Positions 8,833 through 17,025 of a stretch of 64,000 nt of DNA are shown here, in pieces. The stretch spans positions 124,001 to 188,000 of the forward strand of contig NZ_SHKR01000018.1 of assembly GCF_004217145.1 (NCBI RefSeq), written 5' to 3'. The notes beneath the pieces were generated by a model. That model was not told the origin of the DNA and did not search any database. It worked only from the letters and a program-made list of their open reading frames with translations. The stretch is from Kribbella rubisoli. GTDB lineage: Bacteria; Actinomycetota; Actinomycetes; Propionibacteriales; Kribbellaceae. Position numbers and translations under genes: made by a program. Position 1 is the stretch's first letter; the number at the start of each line of letters is the position of its first letter.

Positions 8833-8881
8833 TCCTCGCCGGATCCTGTCTCAGGATCACTGCCGTGACCAGTCTCTGACA

Positions 8882-8899
8882 AACGCTTTCCGAAGCGTT
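8882..8899. repeat. Inverted repeat upstream of the DUF624 promoter
   Basis: AACGCTT (8882-8888), four bases, AAGCGTT (8893-8899): a perfect 7-bp dyad just upstream of, and overlapping by two bases, the -35 at 8898. It looks like a second regulator site distinct from the CG-centred LacI operator downstream. Confidence 0.5.
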
Positions 8900-8926
8900 G
8901 ACGTTGAGACGATTCAACTATATGGT
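8898..8926 (+). promoter_or_regulatory. Promoter and LacI operator of the DUF624-ABC operon
   Basis: -35 TTGACG (8898-8903), 17-base spacer, -10 TATGGT (8921-8926). The spacer is occupied by the near-palindrome GTTGAGACGATTCAAC (8903-8918), which shares AGACGATTCAA with the operator before lacI. A repressor bound here would block RNA polymerase directly. Confidence 0.65.
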
Positions 8927-8973
8927 CACATCACTTTTCGCCCGAAGCAGCCCGAAGCATCTAGGCAGGCACC

Positions 8974-9591
8974 ATGAGCGGCTGGTCCATCAAGCTCTAC
9001 AACGCAACAGACGAAGTCGTCTGGGCGATCAAACTGAACGCCCTGTGGATCCTCTTCACCCTGCTCGGCGGTATCGCGCTGGGTATCGGCCCGGCCACGC
9101 TCGCGGCATATTCCCTGGCTAGACGCAGGTCTTCTGGTGAATCGTTTCACGCCTTGCCTGCTTTCCGTACCGCGTTCCGCCAGGAGTTCCGCCGCGGCAC
9201 CCTCGTCGTACTCCCACTCGTCGCGCTCGGCGTCGTACTGATCGGCAACTACCTGTACTTCGCCGCGCTCGGCACCGCACTCCCCCGGCTGGCGAGTCTC
9301 GCGGCGCTCGTCGCGCTCGGGCTGATCGCCGCCTACGCGCTGCCGATGGCCGTGCACTACGACCTCGGCATCCGCACGTTGTTGCCCAAGGCATCGTTGG
9401 TCGCGCTCGCGCGGCCGGCGTCGTCGCTGGTCCTGCTGTTCGTCGCGCTCTCCATCGCCTACCTGTCGGCCAAGTTCCCGGTGCTCGGGATCGTGCTGGC
9501 CGGCGGCGCGTGGATCCAGCTCGACACCTGGCTCTGCCTGCGCTTCTTCGCCGAGAACGAAGCGCGTCTGCATCTGAAAGGGAACCGATGA
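8974..9591 (+). CDS. DUF624 membrane protein (YesL-like)
   Basis: 205-residue protein with about five hydrophobic segments (roughly residues 22-45, 75-100, 105-125, 143-165, 168-185). DUF624 proteins such as B. subtilis YesL are encoded with CUT1 sugar importers for complex pectic oligosaccharides; their role is unproven but probably supports uptake. First gene of the operon; its stop overlaps the ATG of the substrate-binding protein by the ATGA arrangement at 9588-9591. The promoter at 8898-8926 and a 41-base leader lie upstream. Confidence 0.8.
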   Translation: MSGWSIKLYNATDEVVWAIKLNALWILFTLLGGIALGIGPATLAAYSLARRRSSGESFHALPAFRTAFRQEFRRGTLVVLPLVALGVVLIGNYLYFAALGTALPRLASLAALVALGLIAAYALPMAVHYDLGIRTLLPKASLVALARPASSLVLLFVALSIAYLSAKFPVLGIVLAGGAWIQLDTWLCLRFFAENEARLHLKGNR

Positions 9592-11144
9592 ACATCTTCT
9601 CCAAACGGCGCATCGCCGTAGCCATGTTGTCGATGGCAACGTCCACGGCACTGCTCGCCTCCGCGGCCTGTTCCGGCGGTGGCGACGACAGCGAAGGCCA
9701 GGCCTCGAGCAACGAACTGACGGTGATGGCGCCGCTGTTCGGTACGGCGCCGGACGCGAACGGCGAGCTCCAGCAGGCGGTCGAGAAACTGATCGGCAAG
9801 AAGCTCAAGATCACCTGGGTGCCGAACGCGGAGTACGGCGACAAGTCGAACGTCACGCTCGCGTCGGACAAGATCCCGGACGTGATGGTGGCGAACGAGA
9901 AGAGCCCGTCGTTCGTGAAGGCCGCCGAGGCCGGCGCGTTCTGGGACCTGACCGGCAAGCTCGACAAGTACCCGAACCTGAAGCCGGCCGACGAGCAGAC
10001 CGCTAAGAACTCGCAGACCAACGGCAAGACGTACGGCATCTACCGGGTCCGGCCGCTGCTGCGTTCCGGCATCGTGATCCGCAAGGACTGGCTCGCGAAG
10101 CTCGGTCTCAAGGAGCCGCAGACCGTCGAGGACCTCTACAACGTCGCGAAGGCGTTCACCGAGCGCGACCCCGACGGCGACGGCAAGAAGGACACGTACG
10201 GCTTGATCATCCCGAAGTGGCCCGGCAACTACGCGAGCGCCAGCCCGTACGACGTGGTCGAGACCTGGTTCGGCGCCCCGAACGGATGGGGTGAACGCGA
10301 CGGCAAACTGGTCCCCGGCTTCGACACCCCGGAGTTCCTCGCCGCCAACGAATGGCTGCGCAAGTGGGTCAAGGAAGGCCTGATCAACCCGGACTTCGCC
10401 ACCCTGGACAGCGCGAACTGGAACGACCCGTTCGTGCAGGGCAAGGGCGGCATGATCATCGACGTCAACGTGCGGGCGACCCAGCTGCTCGATCTGTTCA
10501 AGGAGAAGAACCCGAAGGACTTCGACAAGGTCACGCTGGTCGGCAACCTGAAGGGCCCGGACGGCGAGAAACACTCGTACCCGTTCACCGGCTACAACAT
10601 GGTGATCGCGATCTCCAAGCAGCACGTCCGCACCGAGGACCAGCTCGACGACGTGCTGAAGACGCTCGACAAGCTCGAGTCCAAGGAAGGCTCGATCCTG
10701 CTGACCAACGGCATCGAGGGCCGCAACTTCAAGGCCGACGGGCAGTACGCCGTACCGATCAACCAGGACGACCCGAAGGTCAAGGCGATCCAGAACGACG
10801 TCGACAAGGGCTTCATCCAGCTCGGCACGCGCGCGTCGGTCGGGCTCGGCGCCTACGCACTCCGGCCGGACGACGAGGCCAGCCGGAAGATGCGGGAGAA
10901 GTTCGACGTACTGATGAACGAGGACCTGAAGACCGCCGTCTTCAACCCGTCGCTCAGCATCATCGCGCCGACCTCGGTCGCGAAGGGCCAGACGCTCGAC
11001 ACGATCATTCCGGACGCCCGGATCAAGTACCTGTCCGGCGCGATCACCGAGGACCAGCTGAAGGCGCAGATCCAGCGCTGGTACGACGGCGGCGGCACGC
11101 AGATCGCCAAGGAGGTCAACGACCTCGCCAAGGCCGGCGGCTGA
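9588..11144 (+). CDS. ABC sugar-binding lipoprotein (LplA/YtcQ-like)
   Basis: 518-residue extracellular solute-binding protein. The N-terminus is a lipoprotein signal (basic FSKRR, hydrophobic core, lipobox LLASAAC with the Cys near residue 28) followed by a Ser/Gly/Asp linker. The body has the large CUT1 binding-protein pattern for oligosaccharides (ERDPDGDGKKDTYGLIIPKW, a calcium-loop-like DPDGDGKKD). The length of about 500 and the combination with LplB/LplC-like permeases fit the family importing rhamnogalacturonan-derived oligosaccharides. The start overlaps the DUF624 stop, so translation is coupled. No ATPase gene accompanies it. Confidence 0.88.
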   Translation: MNIFSKRRIAVAMLSMATSTALLASAACSGGGDDSEGQASSNELTVMAPLFGTAPDANGELQQAVEKLIGKKLKITWVPNAEYGDKSNVTLASDKIPDVMVANEKSPSFVKAAEAGAFWDLTGKLDKYPNLKPADEQTAKNSQTNGKTYGIYRVRPLLRSGIVIRKDWLAKLGLKEPQTVEDLYNVAKAFTERDPDGDGKKDTYGLIIPKWPGNYASASPYDVVETWFGAPNGWGERDGKLVPGFDTPEFLAANEWLRKWVKEGLINPDFATLDSANWNDPFVQGKGGMIIDVNVRATQLLDLFKEKNPKDFDKVTLVGNLKGPDGEKHSYPFTGYNMVIAISKQHVRTEDQLDDVLKTLDKLESKEGSILLTNGIEGRNFKADGQYAVPINQDDPKVKAIQNDVDKGFIQLGTRASVGLGAYALRPDDEASRKMREKFDVLMNEDLKTAVFNPSLSIIAPTSVAKGQTLDTIIPDARIKYLSGAITEDQLKAQIQRWYDGGGTQIAKEVNDLAKAGG

Positions 11145-11160
11145 TACCGGGGGGATGGAA

Positions 11161-12159
11161 ATGGCGACCGATCTGGTGCCGGAGGTGGTGCAGCCTGCCG
11201 CGGGAACCTCGCGGCAGGCGCCCGCCCCGAAGCGCAAACGCCGTACCCGGGCCCAGCCGTTGTGGCGGGACCTGCTCCGCTACCGCTGGCTGTACCTGTT
11301 GCTGCTGCCGGGTCTGGCGTACTTCGTCGTGTTCAAGTACCTGCCGATGTACGGCCTGACGATCGCGTTCAAGGATTACGTGCCCTTCCTCGGGTACTCC
11401 GGGAGCGAGTGGGTCGGACTGAAGCACTTCCACGAGCTGTTCACCGGGCCGGACTTCGGCCGGTTGATGTTCAACACTCTGCTGCTCGCATTGTTGACAA
11501 TCCTCTTCGTCTTCCCGGCGCCGATCATCGTCGCCCTGCTGCTGAACGAGCTGCGGGTCAACGTGCTGAAGCGGTCCGTGCAGTCGCTTGTCTACATTCC
11601 ACACTTCCTATCGTGGACAATCGTCGCTTCGCTGACCTACCTACTGTTCTCGGTGGACTTCGGCGTGATCGCGAACTGGATCCACAGCATCGTCGGCGGG
11701 CAGAAGACCGACTACGTCGCGCAAGCGGAGTGGTTCCGGCCGCTGATCGTGCTGCAGTTGCTGTGGAAGCAGACCGGCTGGGGCACGATCATCTATCTGG
11801 CCGCTCTGGCCGGGGTCGACTCACAGCTGTACGAGGCGGCGAGGGTGGACGGCGCCGGCCGGTGGCGTCAGTTCTGGCACATCACCCTGCCGGCGATCCG
11901 GCCGACGATCGTGGTGATGGCGATCCTGACGTCCGGGCATCTGATGGACTCCGGGTTCGAGCAGATCTGGCTGATGACCACCTCGCTGAACCGTGATGTC
12001 GCGGACGTGTTCGACACGTTCGTGTACTACATCGGCATCACCCAGGGCGCATTCAGCTACGCGACGGCGGTCGGCCTGTTCAAGGGCGTGGTCGGCGTGA
12101 TCCTGATCTTCGGCTCGAACTTCCTGGCCAAGCGTCTCGGCCAGCGCGGATTGTTCTGA
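11161..12159 (+). CDS. ABC sugar permease (LplB-like)
   Basis: About 332 residues with six membrane segments after a cytoplasmic N-terminus rich in basic residues (PKRKRRTRAQ). The permease EAA loop is visible as YEAARVDGAGRWRQFWHITLPAIRP (about residues 220-244). It matches the LplB/YtcP-type CUT1 permeases with the N-terminal stretch YLLLLPGLAYFVVFKYLPMYGLTIAFKDY. The start at 11161 is preferred over 11155 because the GGGGGG ribosome-binding tract then has a spacing of 6. It lies between the binding protein and the second permease. Confidence 0.9.
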   Translation: MATDLVPEVVQPAAGTSRQAPAPKRKRRTRAQPLWRDLLRYRWLYLLLLPGLAYFVVFKYLPMYGLTIAFKDYVPFLGYSGSEWVGLKHFHELFTGPDFGRLMFNTLLLALLTILFVFPAPIIVALLLNELRVNVLKRSVQSLVYIPHFLSWTIVASLTYLLFSVDFGVIANWIHSIVGGQKTDYVAQAEWFRPLIVLQLLWKQTGWGTIIYLAALAGVDSQLYEAARVDGAGRWRQFWHITLPAIRPTIVVMAILTSGHLMDSGFEQIWLMTTSLNRDVADVFDTFVYYIGITQGAFSYATAVGLFKGVVGVILIFGSNFLAKRLGQRGLF

Positions 12160-12185
12160 GCGAATCGTTCCGGGAAGGGCAAGCG

Positions 12186-13073
12186 ATGAAACAAAGAGTC
12201 CGGTACTACGACTCGGTCGGCAGCCGCGTCTTCGATGTGCTGAATGTGCTTTTCCTCAGCGGTTTGGCGATCGTCACGGTGCTCCCGCTGGTGTACGTGC
12301 TTGCCGGGTCGTTCGCAACCGAGTCGGAGATCAGTTCGCGGCCGTTCTTCCTGTGGCCGAAGCGATTCGTGACCGACACGTACCAGTACATCTTCTCGAC
12401 CGACACCTTCGTCCGGGCGTTGCTGACCACGATCGGCGTGACCGCGGTCGGCACCGTCGTACAACTCCTGCTCACGCTGACGATGGCGTATCCGTTGGCG
12501 AAGCGGTTCCTGCCCGGGCGGGCGCTCGTGCTGAACCTGGTGATCTTCACGCTGGTGTTCAGCGGCGGCATGATCCCGACGTACCTCGTGGTGCGTGATC
12601 TCGGGCTGCTCGACAGCTACTGGGCGCTGATCCTGCCGCTGGCGATCAACCCGTTCTACCTGATCGTCGTGAAGAGCTTCTTCCAGGAACTACCGGAGGT
12701 GCTCGAGGAGGCGGCGCGGATCGACGGGTGCAACGAGCTGAACGTGTTCCTGCGGATCGTGCTGCCGCTGTCGAAACCGATCATCGCGACGTTCTCGCTG
12801 TTCTACGCGGTCGGGATCTGGAACGACTACATGTCACCATTGCTCTACATCGACGACAACAAGAAGTGGACGCTGCAGATGATCGTCCGCCAACTCACCG
12901 CGGCCAACGCGGACTCGGCAAACGTGCTGCAGCAATTGGAGACGGTGACGTTTCCGGAGCAGGGTCTGAAGTTCGCGGTCGTGGTGGTCGCGACGCTGCC
13001 GATCCTGTTCTTCTACCCCTTCCTGCAAAAGCATTTCGCCAAAGGCGTCCTGATCGGATCGGTGAAGGATTGA
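12186..13073 (+). CDS. ABC sugar permease (LplC-like)
   Basis: 295-residue inner-membrane permease with six predicted helices and the EAA motif EEAARIDGCNELNVFLRIVLPLSKP (about residues 178-202). The C-terminus LQKHFAKGVLIGSVKD is characteristic of LplC/YtcP permeases. It follows the other permease after 26 bases with a good ribosome-binding site (GGGAAGGGC). Its TGA stop (13071-13073) coincides with the boundary of the TnpB element, so the last bases of the gene may be altered relative to the ancestral copy. Confidence 0.9.
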   Translation: MKQRVRYYDSVGSRVFDVLNVLFLSGLAIVTVLPLVYVLAGSFATESEISSRPFFLWPKRFVTDTYQYIFSTDTFVRALLTTIGVTAVGTVVQLLLTLTMAYPLAKRFLPGRALVLNLVIFTLVFSGGMIPTYLVVRDLGLLDSYWALILPLAINPFYLIVVKSFFQELPEVLEEAARIDGCNELNVFLRIVLPLSKPIIATFSLFYAVGIWNDYMSPLLYIDDNKKWTLQMIVRQLTAANADSANVLQQLETVTFPEQGLKFAVVVVATLPILFFYPFLQKHFAKGVLIGSVKD

Positions 13074-13140
13074 CGTCCTCCCTCGCCTGAAGGCGGGGGA
13101 TTCCAACTACGCGACCGATGGAGGTGCGTGTTGAGGTTCA
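13074..13140 (-). ncRNA. Putative omega-RNA 3' scaffold of TnpB
   Basis: In characterised TnpB systems the guide RNA overlaps the tnpB 3' end, runs through the right-end hairpin and finishes with a guide copied from flanking DNA. Here the minus strand leads from the tnpB 3' end through the hairpin (13084-13100) to GACGTCAA at the element boundary. The following about 20 bases (reverse complement of about 13050-13069, in the permease 3' end) would be the guide. The 5' limit is not known. Confidence 0.5.
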
Positions 13141-14315
13141 CGCTTCTCAGAGACCAGTACGGCGCTCTCTCCGCGTGCGTTCACGGCCCGTCCGGCCGCG
13201 ACGTTGCGTACGATCTTGCGTGCGATGTTGATGGCCGCGTTCACGTCTGCGTTGGCCTCAAACCGGCAGGCAACGCATCGGAACACCGCTTGGCTCTCGC
13301 GGTTTTCCGGCGCGCAATGCCCACAGACATTACAGGTCTGCGACGTGTACGCAGGGTTGACTTTCTCGACCCGTCCTGGTGCCTTGTGCTCCAGCCGGGC
13401 CACCAACTGCCCCCACGCATTGGCCAGGATGCCGCGATTGAGCCCGGCCTTCTGCCGGACTTTCCGCCCCGGCCGTTCGACCGTGCCCCGCGCCGACCTC
13501 GTCATGTCACGGATCTTGAGGCCCTCGACCCGGATCAGATCGAACCGGCGCGCGAGGTCGGTGGTGGTCCGCTCGACCCAGTTCTTACGGCGATCCGCCT
13601 CGCGGGCTTTCCATCGTGCAACGGCAGCCCTGATTTTGGCACCCCGGTTACTGCCGCGTTTCGACCGGGCGAGGCGGCGCTGCAGCTGCTTGAGTCGCGT
13701 CCGTTCCCGTCCCGACAACCCCGGACACGACAGCAGTTCCCCGGTCGACAGGGCCGCCGAGACGGTGACGCCTCGGTCCACCCCGACAGTATCGCCGGTG
13801 CCCGGTGCAGGTATCGGGGATGGGATGGCAGCGAACGCGATGTGCCAACGCCCGGCCCGGTCGCGGGTTACTCGGTAAGACTTCGCGTCCGGCAGTTTCC
13901 GGGTGAGCCGGAACTTCATCCATCCGACCTTCGGCACCAACACCCGGCCCCACTTCCGGTTCAGCTTGTCCACCCGCTGAGCCGCCGGCCCGACGATCCG
14001 GAACCCCTCGTGCACACCTTCACGGCGCCACGTCGGGCGGCCGTGCGTCCCCGCGTAGAAGTTCCGCCATGCCTGGTCAAGATCCCGCAACGCCTGCTGC
14101 TGCACGGTCTGCGACCCAGCCCGCAGCCACGACTCTGCCGCTCGGGCTTCGGTGAGTTGCGCGGATTGCGCCACATACCCCGGGGCAGCGGGACGGCCGC
14201 GCCGCCACATCAACCGCTGCTCCAAACCCAGGTTCCACACGTACCGCGCATGCCTGCAGTGCTCCAACAACCCAGTCGCCTGGGCCGGAGTGGGTGCGAG
14301 GCGGTAGCGGGACAC
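13107..14315 (-). CDS. tnpB: TnpB RNA-guided endonuclease (IS200/IS605 OrfB)
   Basis: 402 residues, GTG start. TnpB is the RNA-guided DNA nuclease ancestral to Cas12 that cuts the empty donor site and favours retention of the element. Domains: N-terminal helix-turn-helix region (RYRLAPTPAQATGLLEHCRHARYVWN), wedge/REC region with GRPTWRREGVHEGFRI, and a split RuvC domain with all three acidic residues present: Asp180 (GVDRGV), Glu264 (IRVEGLKIRDM) and Asp357 (ANADVNAA). A zinc-ribbon has Cys328, Cys331, Cys347 and Cys350. Full length, no frameshift, so probably active. GVDRG instead of the commoner GVDLG is a small oddity. Confidence 0.93.
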   Translation of the reverse strand: MSRYRLAPTPAQATGLLEHCRHARYVWNLGLEQRLMWRRGRPAAPGYVAQSAQLTEARAAESWLRAGSQTVQQQALRDLDQAWRNFYAGTHGRPTWRREGVHEGFRIVGPAAQRVDKLNRKWGRVLVPKVGWMKFRLTRKLPDAKSYRVTRDRAGRWHIAFAAIPSPIPAPGTGDTVGVDRGVTVSAALSTGELLSCPGLSGRERTRLKQLQRRLARSKRGSNRGAKIRAAVARWKAREADRRKNWVERTTTDLARRFDLIRVEGLKIRDMTRSARGTVERPGRKVRQKAGLNRGILANAWGQLVARLEHKAPGRVEKVNPAYTSQTCNVCGHCAPENRESQAVFRCVACRFEANADVNAAINIARKIVRNVAAGRAVNARGESAVLVSEKREPQHAPPSVA

Positions 14316-14416
14316 AACACATATCCGATCACACGCTACCGACAGTTTTCATTTGAAGGGAGGCAGTTGCGGTCCCTCTCCGCCCTGAAGGACGGGGATT
14401 CTCCGCAACAAGTCCA

Positions 14417-16960
14417 ATGACGACGCTCCAGTGGCTGGAAACTCCATGTAGGCAAGGCGTTTCCTGGGGCATTCCGTGGCCGCGGGGGACGGTTGCCCAG
14501 GGCACCCGATTCACGATTGCCGACGGTACGCCGGTGCAGAGCTGGACGACTGCTGCGTGGCCGGATGGATCGATCAAGTGGTCCGCGCACGCGATCGGTC
14601 CGTCGGGACGGCCCGAATCGTCGTACGAGCTGGTCGCCGGTGAGCCCGCGACGCCTGCCAATCCGGTCGAGGTCGAACGCGCCGACGGCGAAGTGCGGGT
14701 GAAGTCCGGCGACATCAGCTGGATCCTGCGCGCACCGCACCTGATCACCTCGATCTCCTCCGGGGATCAGGAAGTCATCCGCGACGTTCGGCTCGTCAGT
14801 CTTCGCCAGGACGAGCCGAACAACGACTCCGGTACGACCGCGCGGGAGCAGACCACGGCGATCGTCGACACTCTTGTTGTCGAGCAGGACGGTCCAGTGC
14901 GGGCCGTCATCAAGGTAACCGGCAAGCACGGCGATTGGCTGCCGTTCTCCGTGCGGCTGTACTTCTACGCGGGCGCCAAAGACGTACGGATCGTGCACAG
15001 CTTCATCTGGGACGGCGATCCGGACCGCGACTTCCTGGCCGGTCTCGGGCTCGCCGCGGACGTGGTGATGCGCGACGACCCGCACAACCGGCACATCCGA
15101 CTAGCCGGTCCGTCGGGCTTCCTGACCGAGGCGGTCCGCGGTCTGACCGGTCTGCGCCGTGACCCAGGTGGAGAGGTCAAGCAAGCCCAAGTGGCCGGTC
15201 GCGCCATCGAGGAGATTCCCAACCCGGAGGTGGCCGACCGCCTGCACCTCATCCCGCAGTGGAACGACTACACCCTCGACCAGAGCAGCGCCGACGGCTT
15301 CACCCTGCGCAAACGCACTGGTCCGGGACAGGGCTGGGTCACGATCCCGTCCGGGACCAGATCGCCCGGCTACGGGTACCTCGGCGGTGTCAGCGGCGGA
15401 CTGGGATTCGGACTGCGCGACTTCTGGAAGCTGCACCCGACACGGCTCGACATCCGCAACGCGGCCACCGACCTCGCCACGGCCACGGTGTGGATGTGGT
15501 CGCCCAGCGCGCCGGCGATGGACGTGCGGTACTGGCACGACGGCATGGACCAGGACACGTACGCCGAACAGCTCGAAGGGCTCGAGGTCACCTACGAGGA
15601 CTACGAACCGGGCTTCGGCAACGCTCAAGGCATCGCCCGCACCCATGAGCTCAATCTGCGCGTCCACGACGCCACACCCTCGGCAGACGAGCTAGCGGAA
15701 CACGTGGCGCTGCTGAACTCCCCCGGCCTACTGACCGTCTCACCGGCAAGGATGCTGGAGGCAGGTGTCTTCGGCACCTGGAGTCTGCCCACCGCCGACC
15801 ACCAGGACATCGAAGCCCGGCTGAACTTCCTCTTCCAGTACTACGTCGGTCAGCGCGAGCAGCGCCGCTGGTACGGGTTCTGGGACTACGGCGACGTCAT
15901 GCACACCTACGACCGCGACCGGCACACGTGGCGGTACGACGTGGGCGGGTACGCGTGGGACAACTCAGAGCTGTCGCCGGATCTCTGGCTCTGGTACCAG
16001 TACCTGCGCACCGGACGCGCGGACGTGTTTCGGTTCGCGGAGGCGATGACGCGGCACACCGGCGAGGTCGACGTACATCATCTGGGCCGCTGGAAGGGGC
16101 TCGGGTCACGGCACAACGTCCAGCACTGGGGCTGCAGCTGCAAGCAGGTGCGGATCTCCAGCGCGATCTACCGGCGCTTCTACTACTACCTGACCGCAGA
16201 CGAGCGGACCGGTGACCTGTTGGACGAGCTGGCCACCATCGACGACGCCTTCCTCAGAATCGATCCGCAGCGCAAGGTGCGGCCGGACGTCTACTCCCCC
16301 GACCCGCATGCGCTCTCGATCGAACTGGGCGTGGACTGGGGCGCGCTCGCTGCAGCGTGGCTGACGCGGTGGGAACGTCACGGCGATGAGCGAGCCCGGG
16401 CGCGGCTGGTCGGGACAATGACTGATATCGCGACGCTGCACTACGGGTTCCTGACCGGCAATGCACGGCTCGACCTGTCCACTGGGCGTTTCGACACCAG
16501 CCGGCGAGCAATCGCGGTCTCACACCTGTCCTCGCTGTTCGGGCTGCCCGAGATCTGTTCGGAGCTGATCGATCTGGACCTCGACGTACCCGGGTTCGAG
16601 AAGGCGTGGCTCGACTATTGCCGGCTGTACCTGCTGACGCCCGGGGAGCAGACCGCGGAGGTCGGACAGCCCCTGCAGGGCATCTCACTCGTGCAGGCTC
16701 ACAGCAGGCTGGCGGCGTACGCCGCGGCGCGCACCGGCGACACCGAGCTGGCCCGGCTGGCGTGGCGGAAGTTCTTCGTGGACGAGGGCGATCAGCTCAA
16801 CCGCAACGCGATGCAGCGTGAGACGGAGTGGAAGACGACTACGGTCCACGGGGCGCTGATGCCGGTCGAGGAGGCGGCATTCGTCAGTACGAACGGCGCG
16901 GCGCAGTACGCGCTCGCAGCCATGCAGAACCTCGCGCTGATCCCGGAACACCGGACCTAG
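14417..16960 (+). CDS. PL26/YetA-like rhamnogalacturonan exolyase
   Basis: 847-residue protein without signal peptide, matching the PcRGLX/YetA layout: N-terminal RIFT-barrel domain (about 1-100, QGVSWGIPWPRGTV...WPDGSIKWSAHA), central beta-sandwich (about 110-400) and C-terminal alpha/alpha-toroid (about 430-840, with CSCKQVRISSAIYRRFYYYL). The founding enzyme is an exo-acting rhamnogalacturonan lyase; B. subtilis YetA lies next to lplABCD. It probably degrades imported rhamnogalacturonan fragments in the cytoplasm. The ATG lies only 8 bases from the TnpB element's left end and no Shine-Dalgarno is visible, so the native leader seems to have been displaced. Confidence 0.85.
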   Translation: MTTLQWLETPCRQGVSWGIPWPRGTVAQGTRFTIADGTPVQSWTTAAWPDGSIKWSAHAIGPSGRPESSYELVAGEPATPANPVEVERADGEVRVKSGDISWILRAPHLITSISSGDQEVIRDVRLVSLRQDEPNNDSGTTAREQTTAIVDTLVVEQDGPVRAVIKVTGKHGDWLPFSVRLYFYAGAKDVRIVHSFIWDGDPDRDFLAGLGLAADVVMRDDPHNRHIRLAGPSGFLTEAVRGLTGLRRDPGGEVKQAQVAGRAIEEIPNPEVADRLHLIPQWNDYTLDQSSADGFTLRKRTGPGQGWVTIPSGTRSPGYGYLGGVSGGLGFGLRDFWKLHPTRLDIRNAATDLATATVWMWSPSAPAMDVRYWHDGMDQDTYAEQLEGLEVTYEDYEPGFGNAQGIARTHELNLRVHDATPSADELAEHVALLNSPGLLTVSPARMLEAGVFGTWSLPTADHQDIEARLNFLFQYYVGQREQRRWYGFWDYGDVMHTYDRDRHTWRYDVGGYAWDNSELSPDLWLWYQYLRTGRADVFRFAEAMTRHTGEVDVHHLGRWKGLGSRHNVQHWGCSCKQVRISSAIYRRFYYYLTADERTGDLLDELATIDDAFLRIDPQRKVRPDVYSPDPHALSIELGVDWGALAAAWLTRWERHGDERARARLVGTMTDIATLHYGFLTGNARLDLSTGRFDTSRRAIAVSHLSSLFGLPEICSELIDLDLDVPGFEKAWLDYCRLYLLTPGEQTAEVGQPLQGISLVQAHSRLAAYAAARTGDTELARLAWRKFFVDEGDQLNRNAMQRETEWKTTTVHGALMPVEEAAFVSTNGAAQYALAAMQNLALIPEHRT

Positions 16961-17025
16961 CCGCAACTTTTCCGGTCTGGCGTGCATCTCTCTGATATCT
17001 GTTTCGTCGTTGGGGGGAGAGCAGG

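Larger units (their letters stand above)
13071..14409 (-). mobile_element. IS200/IS605-family (TnpB-only) element
   Basis: An element of about 1.34 kb containing only tnpB, inserted against the direction of the host operon between a permease and the YetA-like lyase. The right end (after the tnpB 3' end) carries the family hairpin around 13084-13100 (CCTCGCCTGAAGGCGGGG). The left end carries a related structure at 14366-14409 in which GTTGCGG and CCGCAAC (14366-14372, 14403-14409) enclose CGCCCTGAAGGACGGGG. The two ends share TGAAGG and CGGGGATTC in the same orientation, as in IS200/IS605 subterminal palindromes. No tnpA is present, so mobility would need TnpA in trans. Exact ends are uncertain by several bases. 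Confidence 0.75.

Noticed and set aside
8882-8899. Another copy of the xyloglucan LacI operator
   Set aside because: AACGCTT-N4-AAGCGTT resembles it but has a 4-base spacer and lacks the TCGAAGCGCTTCGA core, so it is treated as separate.
9459-11237. Minus-strand open frame of 592 codons
   Set aside because: Antisense to the binding-protein gene; the lipoprotein reading is clear.
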